Below the pieces are notes generated by a model. The model saw nothing but the letters and a program-made list of their open reading frames with translations, did no database searches and was not told where the DNA came from. From positions 124,001 through 188,000 of the forward strand of contig CALTAJ010000002.1 in assembly GCA_943842245.1 (NCBI GenBank): 64,000 nt of DNA, in the 5' to 3' direction. Every line of letters starts with the position of its first letter. Position 1 is the stretch's first letter. This document shows positions 26,449 to 36,046 of this stretch, piece after piece. This DNA is from an uncultured Flavobacteriaceae bacterium. GTDB taxonomy: Bacteria; Bacteroidota; Bacteroidia; Flavobacteriales; Flavobacteriaceae. A program made the translations under genes and the position numbers.

Positions 26449-27660
26449 TTACTTTGGATAGCATAAATAATAGCGATAAATAGGCTTTGAAAATTGACTA
26501 ATATCAAAATAATCAATAGTCTCTGTTAGTGATTTAAGTTTTCCTGATTTACTTTTCAAGAGAATTTGAGAATGATCTGAGACGTATGTTTGATTAGAAA
26601 TACTTCCTGAAAAAATAAAATAATCGTGGACATCTTCTTTAATATCACGATCCTTTAGAAGATTTACTTTTTGAAGTATAACTTGATTATCAAAAGGCTT
26701 ATTCTGTATTTTAATTTTAGGTAAATCCCTATAAATAATTTGTTTGGATAAAGTGCTTAAAACATTATCCTTATGATTAATCCAGTTTTTAAGTAGATGT
26801 AATATATCAGAGTCTTCTAAAGACAGATATTGCGTTAAAACAGAATCAGTCATGTGAACATTTGAATTAGCATGAATTAAATGATAAAGTATATGCGAAG
26901 TTGTTATTATCTCTTTTTTTTCAAGTACTAGACTCCGAAAGCGTTTAAAAATCTTGATCAAAACCAGCTCAGCAACTAAGCTGGTTTTATGTAAATATAC
27001 TTGCCAATACATTAAGCGTCTTGCTAGAAGAAATTTTTCTATAGAATACAAACCTTTTTTTTCAAAAACTAAATTTTCATTTTCTACACTCATCATAGCA
27101 ATAATACGATCTGTATTAATACTACCTTCTGTGACGCCAGTAAAAAAACTATCTCTTTTTAAATAATCTAAGCGATCAACATCAATCTGTCCAGAGACAA
27201 GCTGATACATGAACTTCCTTTTATATTTATTAGTAAAAATTTTAATTGCTAAATCAAGCTTACCATTAAAATCTTGATTTAATTTTTTAAATACTTCAAG
27301 AGAGATTATTTCATGAGAAATTCCTTTTAATAAAACTTTTTCTGAAGCATGAGAAAAAGGACCATGGCCGATGTCATGAAGTAAAATTGCAATTTGCATA
27401 GCTTCGTTTTCTTCATCTGAAATATTAATACCTTTTTGTTTTATTGAACGAATTGCCATTTGCATTACATGCATTGCACCTATTGCATGTTCAAAACGAG
27501 TGTGATGAGCTCCAGGGTATACTAAGTTTGAAAGACCCATTTGAAAAATTCGCCTTAATCTTTGAAAATAGCGGTGGTTAATAAGTTGTAATATCAATTC
27601 AGTTTCTATAGTAATAAAACCATAAATTGGGTCATTAAATAAAGTGTTTTTAAATTGCAA
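26449..27660 (-). CDS. HD superfamily phosphohydrolase
   Basis: 403 residues, probably starting with TTG at 27660; no in-frame ATG lies between the promoter and the conserved DPIYGFI. The HD motif is H-D in AILLHDIGHGPFSHASE, with an upstream metal-ligand histidine in HHTRFEHAIGAMHVM. This subgroup is related to dNTP triphosphohydrolases (YdhJ/SAMHD1-like). The physiological substrate is unknown. It stands at the head of the lpxD-lpxC/fabZ-lpxA-efp block, the usual flavobacterial order, and a -7 box lies 19 nt before the start. Confidence 0.88.
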   Translation of the reverse strand: MQFKNTLFNDPIYGFITIETELILQLINHRYFQRLRRIFQMGLSNLVYPGAHHTRFEHAIGAMHVMQMAIRSIKQKGINISDEENEAMQIAILLHDIGHGPFSHASEKVLLKGISHEIISLEVFKKLNQDFNGKLDLAIKIFTNKYKRKFMYQLVSGQIDVDRLDYLKRDSFFTGVTEGSINTDRIIAMMSVENENLVFEKKGLYSIEKFLLARRLMYWQVYLHKTSLVAELVLIKIFKRFRSLVLEKKEIITTSHILYHLIHANSNVHMTDSVLTQYLSLEDSDILHLLKNWINHKDNVLSTLSKQIIYRDLPKIKIQNKPFDNQVILQKVNLLKDRDIKEDVHDYFIFSGSISNQTYVSDHSQILLKSKSGKLKSLTETIDYFDISQFSKPIYRYYLCYPK

Positions 27661-27679
27661 TTCCGTATTTAATTTTTTT

Positions 27680-27687
27680 CAAAGATA
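27680..27687 (-). promoter_or_regulatory. -7 promoter element for the HD-lpx-efp-sucD-fabG block
   Basis: TATCTTTG on the minus strand matches TAnnTTTG and lies 19 nt upstream of the TTG start of the HD hydrolase gene. No convincing -33 box was seen. It is the only good match upstream of the whole co-directional block. Confidence 0.5.
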
Positions 27688-27692
27688 GCACA

Positions 27693-29240
27693 ATGGACCG
27701 GATCGAAGTTTTATGGGTAGATGACGAAATAGAAATGTTAAAACCACATTTCCTTTTTCTCGAGGAACGGGGATATAACGTAACAGCCTGCAGTAACGGT
27801 CAGGATGCTTTAGATTTAATTGATTATAAAACTTATGAAATAATTCTCTTAGATGAAAACATGCCTGGATTAAATGGCCTTGAAACTCTTGAACAGATTA
27901 AAAGTAAGATGACTTCTCTTCCTATTATTATGATTACAAAAAACGAGGAAGAAAGCATTATGGATGACGCTATTGGGGCAAAAATATCAGATTATTTGAT
28001 TAAACCTGTTAATCCTAATCAAATCCTATTATCATTAAAAAAAGTTTTAAATCATAAAAATTTAATTGATAAAAAAACAATTCAAAATTATCAAAAAGAA
28101 TTTGGTAAGTTATCAACTTCATTAAATTCATTGGTTAGTCATCAAGACTGGGTCAATCATTTTGAAAAATTAATTTACTGGGAATTGGAACTTGAGAACT
28201 TGGATGATCAAAATATGTTGGGGATTTTTGAGGCACAAAAAAAAGAAGCAAATGCTCTTTTTGCAAAGTTCATTCAGGAAAATTATCCAAATTGGATCAA
28301 TAGTTCTGAGGGACCTTTGTTGTCTCACCGTCTTTTTAAAGAATCTGTTTTACCAGAAATAAAGCAGCATCAACCCACAATTCTTTTAGTTATAGATAAT
28401 TTACGTTTTGATCAGTGGAAAACAATACGTAATGAATTTTTAAATTTTTATAAAGTAGAGAAAGAAAGCGCCTATTATAGTATTCTACCAACAGCTACTC
28501 AATATGCACGAAATGCATTATTTGCAGGACTCACTCCATTAGAGATTCAGAAGCAATTTCCCCAATGGTGGAAATATGATCATGAGGATGGAGGAAAAAA
28601 TTTACACGAAGAAAATTTATTAATAGCTCAATGCAAAAGGTTAGGAATTAATCGACCAATCAGTTATCATAAGTTAACTCAAATAAAACAGAGTCAAAAT
28701 TTAATTAAAAATTTACAAAATCACTCTCATGAAGGTCTTACTGTTGTCGTATTAAATTTTATAGATATGATTTCTCATGCAAAAACAGAAATGGAAATGA
28801 TTAAAGAATTAGCTCCAGATGATAAGGCATATAGATCATTGACTTTAAGTTGGTTTAAAAATAGCTCAGTCAAAAAATTAATAGTTAAAGCTGCTGAATT
28901 AAATTTTCAACTTCTTTTAACTACAGATCATGGAACAATTAATGTTAAGAATCCTAGCGAAGTCATTGGTGATAAAGAAACTAGTATTAATTTACGATAT
29001 AAGGCAGGTAGAAGTCTGACTTTTAAATCAAAAGAAGTATTAGATTGTGAAAATCCTAGTGCTTTAAAACTCCCTTCTATTTCTATTAACGGTCGTTATA
29101 TTTTCGCAAAAGAAGATTATTATTTTGTTTATAAAAACAATTACAACCATTTTGCTAATTTATTTCGTAATACTTATCAGCATGGAGGGATTTCACTTGA
29201 AGAAATGATAGTTCCTTTTATTGCATTAAGCCCACGTTAG
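27693..29240 (+). CDS. porX: PorX: response regulator with PglZ/alkaline-phosphatase-like output domain
   Basis: 515 residues. The receiver domain (1 to about 122) has the acidic pair D10-D11, phosphoacceptor D54 in ILLDENMPG and K104 before P105. A helical linker follows (about 125-225). The C-terminal PglZ domain starts at TILLVIDNLRFDQW, with the threonine-containing LPTATQYARN motif (265-274) and a late LTTDHGT metal site. PorX with PorY and SigP controls type IX secretion genes in Porphyromonas and Flavobacterium, and the output domain has phosphodiesterase activity on oligonucleotides. PorY is not in the window. The gene is divergent from the HD gene and 15 bp upstream of tsaE. Confidence 0.92.
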   Translation: MDRIEVLWVDDEIEMLKPHFLFLEERGYNVTACSNGQDALDLIDYKTYEIILLDENMPGLNGLETLEQIKSKMTSLPIIMITKNEEESIMDDAIGAKISDYLIKPVNPNQILLSLKKVLNHKNLIDKKTIQNYQKEFGKLSTSLNSLVSHQDWVNHFEKLIYWELELENLDDQNMLGIFEAQKKEANALFAKFIQENYPNWINSSEGPLLSHRLFKESVLPEIKQHQPTILLVIDNLRFDQWKTIRNEFLNFYKVEKESAYYSILPTATQYARNALFAGLTPLEIQKQFPQWWKYDHEDGGKNLHEENLLIAQCKRLGINRPISYHKLTQIKQSQNLIKNLQNHSHEGLTVVVLNFIDMISHAKTEMEMIKELAPDDKAYRSLTLSWFKNSSVKKLIVKAAELNFQLLLTTDHGTINVKNPSEVIGDKETSINLRYKAGRSLTFKSKEVLDCENPSALKLPSISINGRYIFAKEDYYFVYKNNYNHFANLFRNTYQHGGISLEEMIVPFIALSPR

Positions 29241-29251
29241 CAATACATTTG
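29221..29251 (+). promoter_or_regulatory. tsaE promoter, close to the start codon
   Basis: TACATTTG (29244-29251) matches the -7 consensus and TTG (29221-29223) lies 20 bp upstream as a possible -33 element. Only 4 nt separate the -7 box from the ATG at 29256, so transcription would start at or next to the start codon. Confidence 0.5.
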
Positions 29252-29255
29252 TAAA

Positions 29256-29666
29256 ATGGTATACACTTTTAAAGCGACAGATTTAAAAATAATAGGTAAA
29301 TATTTAATTGAAGATTTATCAACTAAAGTAGTTCGTATAGATGGACCTATAGGAGCAGGAAAAACTACCCTTATATCTAGTATATGTAAAACACTTGGTG
29401 TAGAAGAACACATATCTAGCCCAACATTTTCATTAGTCAACACTTATAAAAGTCGTGATGGAATAATATATCATTTTGACTTTTATCGCATACAAAATGC
29501 TCATGAAGCTCTAGATATTGGATTAGAAGAATATTTAGAATCAGGAAACCTTTGCTTTATGGAATGGGCAGAAAAAATCATACCACATCTTCCTTTGAAT
29601 TATGATCATTATAAACTAGAAGTAATAGATAAAGAACATAGAAAAATTAAGTCTAAAAATAGTTAA
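29256..29666 (+). CDS. tsaE: tRNA t6A biosynthesis ATPase TsaE
   Basis: 136 residues, a small P-loop ATPase that works with TsaD and TsaB to place threonylcarbamoyl on A37 of ANN-decoding tRNAs. Walker A is G-P-I-G-A-G-K-T-T (30-38). Switch region SSPTFSLVNTY and the HFDFYRI motif are TsaE-specific, as is FMEWAEKI. The start is fixed by the conserved N-terminal strand. A YrdC/Sua5-type enzyme of the same pathway is encoded 3.3 kb away at 33011-33634. Confidence 0.93.
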   Translation: MVYTFKATDLKIIGKYLIEDLSTKVVRIDGPIGAGKTTLISSICKTLGVEEHISSPTFSLVNTYKSRDGIIYHFDFYRIQNAHEALDIGLEEYLESGNLCFMEWAEKIIPHLPLNYDHYKLEVIDKEHRKIKSKNS

Positions 29667-29672
29667 ACAGTT

Positions 29673-30035
29673 ATGAGTTTATTTTATCGAATTGGCTATT
29701 ATCTAGTTGGGTTTTCGGTCGGTCTAATTTTTTTGGCATTTATATTTAACGGAAAAAAAACTAGTTGTAATTATAGCCCCTCATCACGAGTTAAAGGTAG
29801 TTTGCTTCAAAAGAAAATTCAACTTCCAGACAACTTTAAAAATCAATATCCTAAAATTAATGACAGTATCATTCGGGAACTTATTAAAAAGGGAAATATT
29901 GATTTTTCAAAAAGTGAAACTCAATTAGATTCATGTAGAGTTTATCATATTGATTTTGGAAACGATAAAAATTCCTTTCTAGAAGTTGCTAATTGTAAAA
30001 AAAAAGTGACTGTGCTTAAAGTTCTAATTCCTTGA
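29673..30035 (+). CDS. Small membrane-anchored protein, DUF4258-like
   Basis: 120 residues. One N-terminal transmembrane helix (about 7-26, IGYYLVGFSVGLIFLAFIF) is followed by a periplasmic-type domain with two conserved-looking cysteines (C33, and C91 in LDSCRVYHIDFG; a third in EVANCKKK). Flavobacterial proteins at this position between tsaE or alanine dehydrogenase and proline dehydrogenase are often annotated DUF4258; I make that link from memory with moderate confidence. It follows tsaE by 6 bp and overlaps the convergent proline dehydrogenase gene by 20 bp. Function unknown. Confidence 0.6.
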   Translation: MSLFYRIGYYLVGFSVGLIFLAFIFNGKKTSCNYSPSSRVKGSLLQKKIQLPDNFKNQYPKINDSIIRELIKKGNIDFSKSETQLDSCRVYHIDFGNDKNSFLEVANCKKKVTVLKVLIP

Positions 30036-31191
30036 GTTTTCTTCTTTTTAACTCCTTTTTGATTAATTTCAATTCACGAGGTGTTTGACTACGTACTGAT
30101 GTATTTTCTTCTGCTCTGCGAATTAAATAAGGGATAACTTCTTTTACAGGCCCATAAGGAACATATTTAATTACATTGTATCCTTGAGCAGCAAGGTTAA
30201 ATGAAATGTGGTCTGCCATTCCGTAAAGCTGGGAAAACCAAATGTTGCTGTAATTATTGGGGATGTCATTACTTTTCATCCATTCTGTAACTTTGAGAAT
30301 ACTAGATTCACAATGAGAGCCTAAAAATAATTTACATTGTTCAATTCTTGGAAGGATATAATCAAGCGCATTATTAAAGTTGATGTCAGTAGCCTCTTTG
30401 CTCTTGCATATAATGGAAGGAATACCTAAATCCATAGAACGTTTATTTTCTTTCTCTATATAAGCTCCCCTAACAAGCTTTATCCCTAGACTAAAGTCTT
30501 TACGATTTGCTTTCTTAAATAGCTCCTGTAGATACTTTAAACGATCTTTTCTATAAAGCTGAAGTGTTGTGAAAATATAAGCTTTCTCTTTATTGAATGC
30601 TTCCATTAAATCTTCAGCAATTTCGTCAATAGCATTCTGTACCCAAGATTCTTCTGCATCAATTAGCATCTTAACATTAAGTTTTTTGGCATATTTACAA
30701 CATTTTTGAATCCTGTCAATTGTACGTCCCCATGCTGCCATTTCGTTTAAATTTAAAACGACTCCACTATTTTTTTTTTCAAATAAAGAAACAGACCCTA
30801 AGCTTGTAGCTTTAAAAACTGTAAAAGGCAGCGCATTTGTGGTTTTTGAAAAGGAAATGGTATTTATAGTTTTTTTAAAATTAAATTCCATACCTAATTC
30901 TGAATTTTGTCCTTCTGATGCATAATGCATATATGACTTTACATCCAATTTATTAAGTCGATTTATTACTTTTATTGAGTCTTCTTTTTTAAATCCAGCA
31001 CAAAATTGTTTAAAAATGGTTTGCCTAAAAATTCTACTTATTGGAAATTTTAATTTTAAAGCAATCAAAGCAAGTCTACTCCCAAGATAAACAAGATTTT
31101 TATTTGAAATAATCCTAAATAAATAAAAGGCTTGATAAAGTTCTATATTAGACTTGAGTAGATATGCTCGCTTAGTATTTTCAAAATTCAT
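30016..31191 (-). CDS. Proline dehydrogenase (monofunctional)
   Basis: 391-residue FAD-dependent TIM-barrel enzyme oxidising proline to pyrroline-5-carboxylate. Visible family blocks are LIDAEESWVQNAIDE, LGIKLVRGAYIEKE, LFLGSHCESS and the C-terminal YLIRRAEENTSV, in which R-R-x-x-E-N is the substrate-binding signature. There is no pyrroline-5-carboxylate dehydrogenase domain, so that enzyme is encoded elsewhere. It is a single gene, overlapping the DUF4258-like gene tail-to-tail by 20 bp. Confidence 0.92.
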   Translation of the reverse strand: MNFENTKRAYLLKSNIELYQAFYLFRIISNKNLVYLGSRLALIALKLKFPISRIFRQTIFKQFCAGFKKEDSIKVINRLNKLDVKSYMHYASEGQNSELGMEFNFKKTINTISFSKTTNALPFTVFKATSLGSVSLFEKKNSGVVLNLNEMAAWGRTIDRIQKCCKYAKKLNVKMLIDAEESWVQNAIDEIAEDLMEAFNKEKAYIFTTLQLYRKDRLKYLQELFKKANRKDFSLGIKLVRGAYIEKENKRSMDLGIPSIICKSKEATDINFNNALDYILPRIEQCKLFLGSHCESSILKVTEWMKSNDIPNNYSNIWFSQLYGMADHISFNLAAQGYNVIKYVPYGPVKEVIPYLIRRAEENTSVRSQTPRELKLIKKELKRRKLKELEL

Positions 31192-31247
31192 TTAAATTAA
31201 AATTATAAAAATTAAATTATTTGAATTACTATTTACTATATAAAAGA

Positions 31248-31889
31248 TTAAATTTTATCACTTAAAAGTGGAACAAAGTTGAAGCTACCAAAGGCTTCTT
31301 TATCAAATGATTTTTCAGATGTTCTCGTAAACCGCATCATCTGTTGTTGTTTTTGTCCTATTGGGATGACCAACTTCCCCCCTAGAGCAAGTTGTTGTAA
31401 TAACTCCTTTGGCACTAGAGGTGCTCCAGCAGTCACAATAATTCGATCAAATGGTGCAGCATCCGGAAGACCATTATAGCCATCTCCAAAAATAAATCTT
31501 TTGGGGTGTAGATGTAATTTCTTAAAAAGGTGCTTGGTTTTTTTGAAAAGCTCTTGCTGTCTTTCTAAAGTGAAAACATTTGGAGTCAATCCCAAGAGAA
31601 TGGCTGTTTGATAGCCAGAGCCAGTTCCAATCTCTAATACTTTATGTTTTGATTTAACATCAAGAAGTTGAGATTGAAAAGCTACAGTAAAGGGTTGTGA
31701 AATAGTTTGATCTGCGGCAATTGGGTACGCTTGGTCGTGATAGGCAAAATTAATTAGCCCTTGGTCCATAAAAAAATGCCTAGGGGTCTTTAGCATAACC
31801 ATTAAAACTGATTCAGAAATTATGCCTTTTGACCTAAGATCCTGAATCAGTTGACGCCTTAAACCTTGATGTTTTTTAGAATCTTCCAT
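31248..31889 (-). CDS. pcm: Protein-L-isoaspartate O-methyltransferase
   Basis: 213 residues. The SAM-binding motif I is LEIGTGSGYQTAIL, preceded by the PCMT-specific TISQPFTVAFQ loop that holds the isoaspartyl peptide. PRHFFMD near the N-terminus and DRIIVTAGAP are further signatures. The enzyme starts repair of isomerised aspartyl residues in aged proteins. A -7 promoter box ends 5 nt before the ATG. Divergent from the Gfo/Idh gene. Confidence 0.94.
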   Translation of the reverse strand: MEDSKKHQGLRRQLIQDLRSKGIISESVLMVMLKTPRHFFMDQGLINFAYHDQAYPIAADQTISQPFTVAFQSQLLDVKSKHKVLEIGTGSGYQTAILLGLTPNVFTLERQQELFKKTKHLFKKLHLHPKRFIFGDGYNGLPDAAPFDRIIVTAGAPLVPKELLQQLALGGKLVIPIGQKQQQMMRFTRTSEKSFDKEAFGSFNFVPLLSDKI

Positions 31890-31894
31890 AAAAG

Positions 31895-31902
31895 CAAAAA
31901 TA
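31895..31902 (-). promoter_or_regulatory. pcm -7 promoter element, next to the start codon
   Basis: TATTTTTG on the minus strand matches TAnnTTTG. The last G (31895) is followed by five bases and then the ATG at 31889. No clear -33 box was found at the expected distance. Confidence 0.45.
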
Positions 31903-31963
31903 ACTTAGTTTCCTAATAAATTGAGAATTTGATTGTATTTTTACTAGTCTAAAACTAAGAAAT

Positions 31964-32929
31964 ATGTTGAAAATTGGAATTTTTGGTGCTGGTCACCTTG
32001 GCAAAATTCATCTAAAAATTGCAGAAAATTCTAATATATTCGAACTTGTTGGATTCCATGATTCTGACTTTAATGTTGTAAACAAGATTTTGAAAGAATT
32101 TGATTATAAGTTTTTTGAAAATCCTGATGCCCTTATCAATTCTGTAGACGTAGTTAGTATTATTACTCCGACTATTTCACATTTTAAGATAGCTGAAAAA
32201 GCAATAAAAGCAAGTAAACACCTATTTATTGAAAAACCAATTGCTCAAACAGATGATGAAGCAAATACTTTGGTTAATCTTGCAATTGACTATAAGGTAT
32301 TTGGCCAGGTAGGTCATGTGGAAAGATTCAATCCAGCCTACCAATCAATAAAATCTACCTTAATAAATCCGATGTTCATAGAGGCACATCGTCTAGCAGA
32401 ATTTAATCCTCGAGGTACTGATGTGTCAGTGATTTTGGATTTAATGATTCATGATATTGATATTGTACTAAGCGTTGTGGATTCTCCAATTAAACGAATT
32501 GATGCATCTGGTGTAGCTGTGATTAGTAAAACACCAGATATTTGTAATGCTCGTGTTACTTTTGAAAACGGCTGTGTTGCTAATTTTACTGCTAGTAGAA
32601 TATCCATGAAAAAAATGCGAAAGACACGTTTTTTTCAAAAAGAAGCATATATCGCGCTGGATTATTTGACAAAAAAAGTAGAAGTCGTCAAGATTAAAAA
32701 TGCTCCTAAGCAAACAGATGATTTATCGATCTTATTAACTAATGCTGAGGGAGATAAAAAACAAATTTATTTTGAAATACCCAAAATTGATGAAATTAAT
32801 CCTATTCAAGAAGAATTAGAAGATTTTGCTAAAAGTATAAATGAAAATAAGAGACCTACGATTTCATTGAAAGATGCTGCCTACGCTCTAAAAGTTGCTC
32901 ATCAAATTATTGCTTGTATAAATCAATAA
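31964..32929 (+). CDS. Gfo/Idh/MocA family oxidoreductase
   Basis: 321 residues. The N-terminal Rossmann fold has IGIFGAGHLGKIHL (NAD(P) binding, about 3-16) and the EKPIAQT motif with the family lysine. The C-terminal alpha/beta domain contains GHVERFNPAYQ and MIHDIDIVLSV, whose HD.D pattern is the usual substrate site. Substrate is unknown; UDP-sugar or inositol-type dehydrogenases are in this family. It stands alone, divergent from pcm. Flavobacterial relatives are usually in core genome positions like this. Confidence 0.9.
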   Translation: MLKIGIFGAGHLGKIHLKIAENSNIFELVGFHDSDFNVVNKILKEFDYKFFENPDALINSVDVVSIITPTISHFKIAEKAIKASKHLFIEKPIAQTDDEANTLVNLAIDYKVFGQVGHVERFNPAYQSIKSTLINPMFIEAHRLAEFNPRGTDVSVILDLMIHDIDIVLSVVDSPIKRIDASGVAVISKTPDICNARVTFENGCVANFTASRISMKKMRKTRFFQKEAYIALDYLTKKVEVVKIKNAPKQTDDLSILLTNAEGDKKQIYFEIPKIDEINPIQEELEDFAKSINENKRPTISLKDAAYALKVAHQIIACINQ

Positions 32930-33010
32930 CAGTAAATTAATTTCTAATTAATATATTTTAATAATTCTAAAACAAACACAAAAATTGCTTGAATACTTAT
33001 GGTCTAAATT

Positions 33011-33634
33011 TTAGAAAGGAATATTTCCAGCACCTTTTCGGAGAATTTTGAATGGCAAAACTGATAGATCAATTACCGTAGAGGGAATGTTACTTCCATA
33101 ACCATAAGAAAGCATTAAATCTATTTCATTGTCCCATCGTAATAAAAGTTCTTCAGGGTCAGTTGTATATTCTAGGATTCTGTCTGTATCGTGAATAGAT
33201 GTACAAACTATGGGAGAACTGAGTAGAGGAAGTAGATTTTTGAGTACAGGATGGTCAGAAATTCGTACTCCTACAGTTTTTCTTTTTTGAAATGGAAAGG
33301 GGAGTTTTTTAGCTGCGGGCATTATAAATGTAAAAGGACCAGGTAGTAATCGCTTAATTAGTTTAAAAACTTTCGAGGTCATAGGAAGAACAAACGAAGC
33401 CATTTCGCGTATATCCTTGAAAATAAAACTCAAAGGAGCATGTTCTAATTTGACACCTTTAATTTTTGCTAAGCGATTTAAACTTTCATTTTTAGTTGAT
33501 AAGCATCCTAAGGCATAAACAGTATCCGTTGGAAATATAATCATCCCCCCCTGCTCAAGGACCAAAGCCGCTTCTTTTAAATATTTTTCATTCAAAGGTT
33601 GTGAGTAAAATGTCCTTAATTTAGAGTTATACAC
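33011..33634 (-). CDS. L-threonylcarbamoyladenylate synthase (YrdC/Sua5/YciO family)
   Basis: 207 residues, the single-domain form without the Sua5 C-terminal domain. Signatures are the N-terminal strand GGMIIFPTDTVYALGC, the FTFIMPAAKKLPF loop, VGVRISDHPVLKNLL, and IPSTVIDLS near the end. It makes threonylcarbamoyl-AMP for tRNA t6A synthesis, the step before TsaD/TsaB/TsaE; the YciO branch has an uncertain role, so the exact assignment is open. The start is GTG, overlapping the uvrD stop as TAGTG, hence probably coupled to uvrD. Confidence 0.87.
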   Translation of the reverse strand: MYNSKLRTFYSQPLNEKYLKEAALVLEQGGMIIFPTDTVYALGCLSTKNESLNRLAKIKGVKLEHAPLSFIFKDIREMASFVLPMTSKVFKLIKRLLPGPFTFIMPAAKKLPFPFQKRKTVGVRISDHPVLKNLLPLLSSPIVCTSIHDTDRILEYTTDPEELLLRWDNEIDLMLSYGYGSNIPSTVIDLSVLPFKILRKGAGNIPF

Positions 33635-35949
33635 TATTCTATTTTAAGCTTTGCAAAACGTAACAAAAGATTTTTAGTACCAAAGACTTTAAAAACAATT
33701 ATGGCTTTACTATCATTTCCCTTTCCCTCTATAGACTGAATAATTCCTTTTCCAAAGCGTGCATGCTCTACATTCATGCCTTCTTTTAAACTAACAATAT
33801 CATAACTACTTTCTAAGGAATTATTTTGCTCTATTTTTCTCAATTTTTTTAATTGAGAGGGTGTGGGACTTGAGATGGTTTTTTCATTTATTTTAGTTTT
33901 TAATTTTATTTCTGAAGGTGAATCAAAAATAGAAGTATTTACGAATGGTTTATAGTTATAATCCTCATTCGGTTTGAGATGATTTACATATTGTGGGTCT
34001 ATTTCTTCAATAAAACGACTTGGCTCAGCATCAATTAACTTACCCCAGCGATAACGGGATAGTGTGTATGAAAGAAGTGCTCTTTCCTTAGCACGAGTTA
34101 AAGCTACATAAAACAATCTTCTTTCCTCTTCTAATTCACTACGAGTGTTCAGAGACATTGCTGAAGGAAACAAATCCTCTTCCAAACCTACAATATAGAC
34201 ATATGGAAATTCTAGTCCTTTGGCTAAATGTATAGTCATTAATGCTACTCGATCATTATTAGGATCATCATCTTTATCAGCATCTGTAGCTAAAGCAATA
34301 TCTTCTAGAAATTCTGCCAAGCTTCCCGATGAATCAGCAAGTTCTATTTGTCCCTCTGTAAAGTCTCGAATACCATTGAGTAATTCTTCTATATTTTCAA
34401 TACGAGCTATTCCTTCAGGTGTTGCATCTTTTTTAAGCTCTTGAATAAGACCAATTTTTTTGGTAATTAAATCTGTTATTTCAAAAGCATTTAGAGCTTC
34501 ATTTTCGATTTGAAATCGTTTTATAAGAGTAGAAAAATTTATCAGTTTTGTAAGAGTTCCAGCGTTGACAGGCACTCCAAGCTCTTTAGCTCTATTAACT
34601 ATTTCTAAAAGTGATAGATTATGGTACTTAGAGGCAACTACTAATTTATCTACAGTGGTTTGTCCAATTCCCCGAGGAGGATAATTGATCACACGTTTTA
34701 AACTTTCCTCATCCTTTGGATTTACAACTAATCTTAAATAAGCAAGAATATCTTTAACTTCCTTACGCTGATAAAATGAAAGTCCTCCATAAATGCGATA
34801 TGGAATATCACGTTTTCGAAGCGCATCTTCCATGGCTCTAGATTGTGCATTGGTACGATATAAAATAGCAAAATCTTCATTTTTAAGTTGATTTTGCATT
34901 TTAAATTCGAAGATACTTGAAGCCACGTGTCTTCCCTCTTCTGAATCTGTGGAAAGGCGGTTAATTTGTATTGGATCACCTTGATGATTTGAGGTCCAAA
35001 CTATTTTTTCAATCTTGTTTTTATTGTGACTAATTATAGAATTTGCTGCATTTACAATTGTTTTTGTAGATCTATAATTTTGTTCTAATCGATATAATGC
35101 AACATCAGGATAATCCTTTTGGAAATTCAGAATATTATTTATGTTTGCTCCTCTAAAAGCATATATGCTTTGCGCGTCATCACCTACAACACAAATATTT
35201 TGGTAACGATCTGAAAGTGCCCTAACAATTAAATATTGTGAGTGGTTGGTGTCTTGGTACTCATCAACTAAAATATAACGAAATCGCTCTTGATATTTTG
35301 CTAAAACATTTGGGTATCTGTTTAGTAGTTCATTTGTTCTTAATAATAAATCATCAAAATCCATTACTCCAGCTTTAAAACAACGATCCACATATTCTTT
35401 ATATATATCACCCATCTCAGGACGCCTAGACATTGCATCTGATTCTTGTAGATCTGAATCATTGAAATATGCTTTAACTGTAATTAAACTATTTTTAAAA
35501 GCCGAAATTCGACTTCGAATTTGCTTATACTTATAAATATCCTTATCAAGTCCCATCTCCTTGATTATTGATGAAATTAATCGATCAGAATCTTGAGTAT
35601 CATAAATTGTAAAGTTTGATGGAAAGCCTAATTTATCAGCCTCGGATCGAAGAATCCGAGCAAAAACAGAATGGAAAGTTCCCATCCATAAATTTTTTGC
35701 TTCACTTTCCCCTACTAATTCTCCTATTCTACCCTTCATCTCACGTGCAGCTTTATTAGTAAATGTTAATGCTAATATTGAAAATGAATCTACACCTTGA
35801 GACATAAGGTATGCTATACGATGAGTTAGTACTCGTGTTTTTCCTGAGCCTGCACCTGCTATTACTATAAGTGGGCCATCTTTATGAAAAGTAGGAGCCT
35901 GCTGGGCATCATTTAAAGAATTTAAATTGGAATTCAATTGATCTTTCAT
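33634..35949 (-). CDS. uvrD: UvrD/PcrA-type 3'-5' DNA helicase
   Basis: 771 residues, superfamily 1 helicase. Q-motif LNDAQQAP, Walker A A-G-A-G-S-G-K-T (31-38), motif Ia LTFTNKAAREMK, Walker B D229-E230 in ILVDEYQDT, motif III GDDAQSIYAFRGA, motif IV YRLEQNYRST, motifs V-VI VALMTIHLAKGLEFP and FYVALTRAKE are all in order. The C-terminal region ends in a short beta domain (GMNVEHARFGKGII), as in PcrA. It functions in nucleotide excision and mismatch repair. It overlaps the t6A synthase gene by 1 bp. Confidence 0.95.
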   Translation of the reverse strand: MKDQLNSNLNSLNDAQQAPTFHKDGPLIVIAGAGSGKTRVLTHRIAYLMSQGVDSFSILALTFTNKAAREMKGRIGELVGESEAKNLWMGTFHSVFARILRSEADKLGFPSNFTIYDTQDSDRLISSIIKEMGLDKDIYKYKQIRSRISAFKNSLITVKAYFNDSDLQESDAMSRRPEMGDIYKEYVDRCFKAGVMDFDDLLLRTNELLNRYPNVLAKYQERFRYILVDEYQDTNHSQYLIVRALSDRYQNICVVGDDAQSIYAFRGANINNILNFQKDYPDVALYRLEQNYRSTKTIVNAANSIISHNKNKIEKIVWTSNHQGDPIQINRLSTDSEEGRHVASSIFEFKMQNQLKNEDFAILYRTNAQSRAMEDALRKRDIPYRIYGGLSFYQRKEVKDILAYLRLVVNPKDEESLKRVINYPPRGIGQTTVDKLVVASKYHNLSLLEIVNRAKELGVPVNAGTLTKLINFSTLIKRFQIENEALNAFEITDLITKKIGLIQELKKDATPEGIARIENIEELLNGIRDFTEGQIELADSSGSLAEFLEDIALATDADKDDDPNNDRVALMTIHLAKGLEFPYVYIVGLEEDLFPSAMSLNTRSELEEERRLFYVALTRAKERALLSYTLSRYRWGKLIDAEPSRFIEEIDPQYVNHLKPNEDYNYKPFVNTSIFDSPSEIKLKTKINEKTISSPTPSQLKKLRKIEQNNSLESSYDIVSLKEGMNVEHARFGKGIIQSIEGKGNDSKAIIVFKVFGTKNLLLRFAKLKIE

Positions 35950-36046
35950 ATTGAGTTTAAAAATAGCTATTTCTGGAGCCTCGATTTTAATTTAAAACTT
36001 TAATTATAAACATTGTATATTCACAACTATACTTTAAATTAAAAGC

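Noticed and set aside
32930-33010. Weak inverted repeat TTAATTTCTAATTAA as a terminator after the Gfo/Idh gene
   Set aside because: The stem is only A-T pairs, has no G-C closing and no U-tract in the right place.
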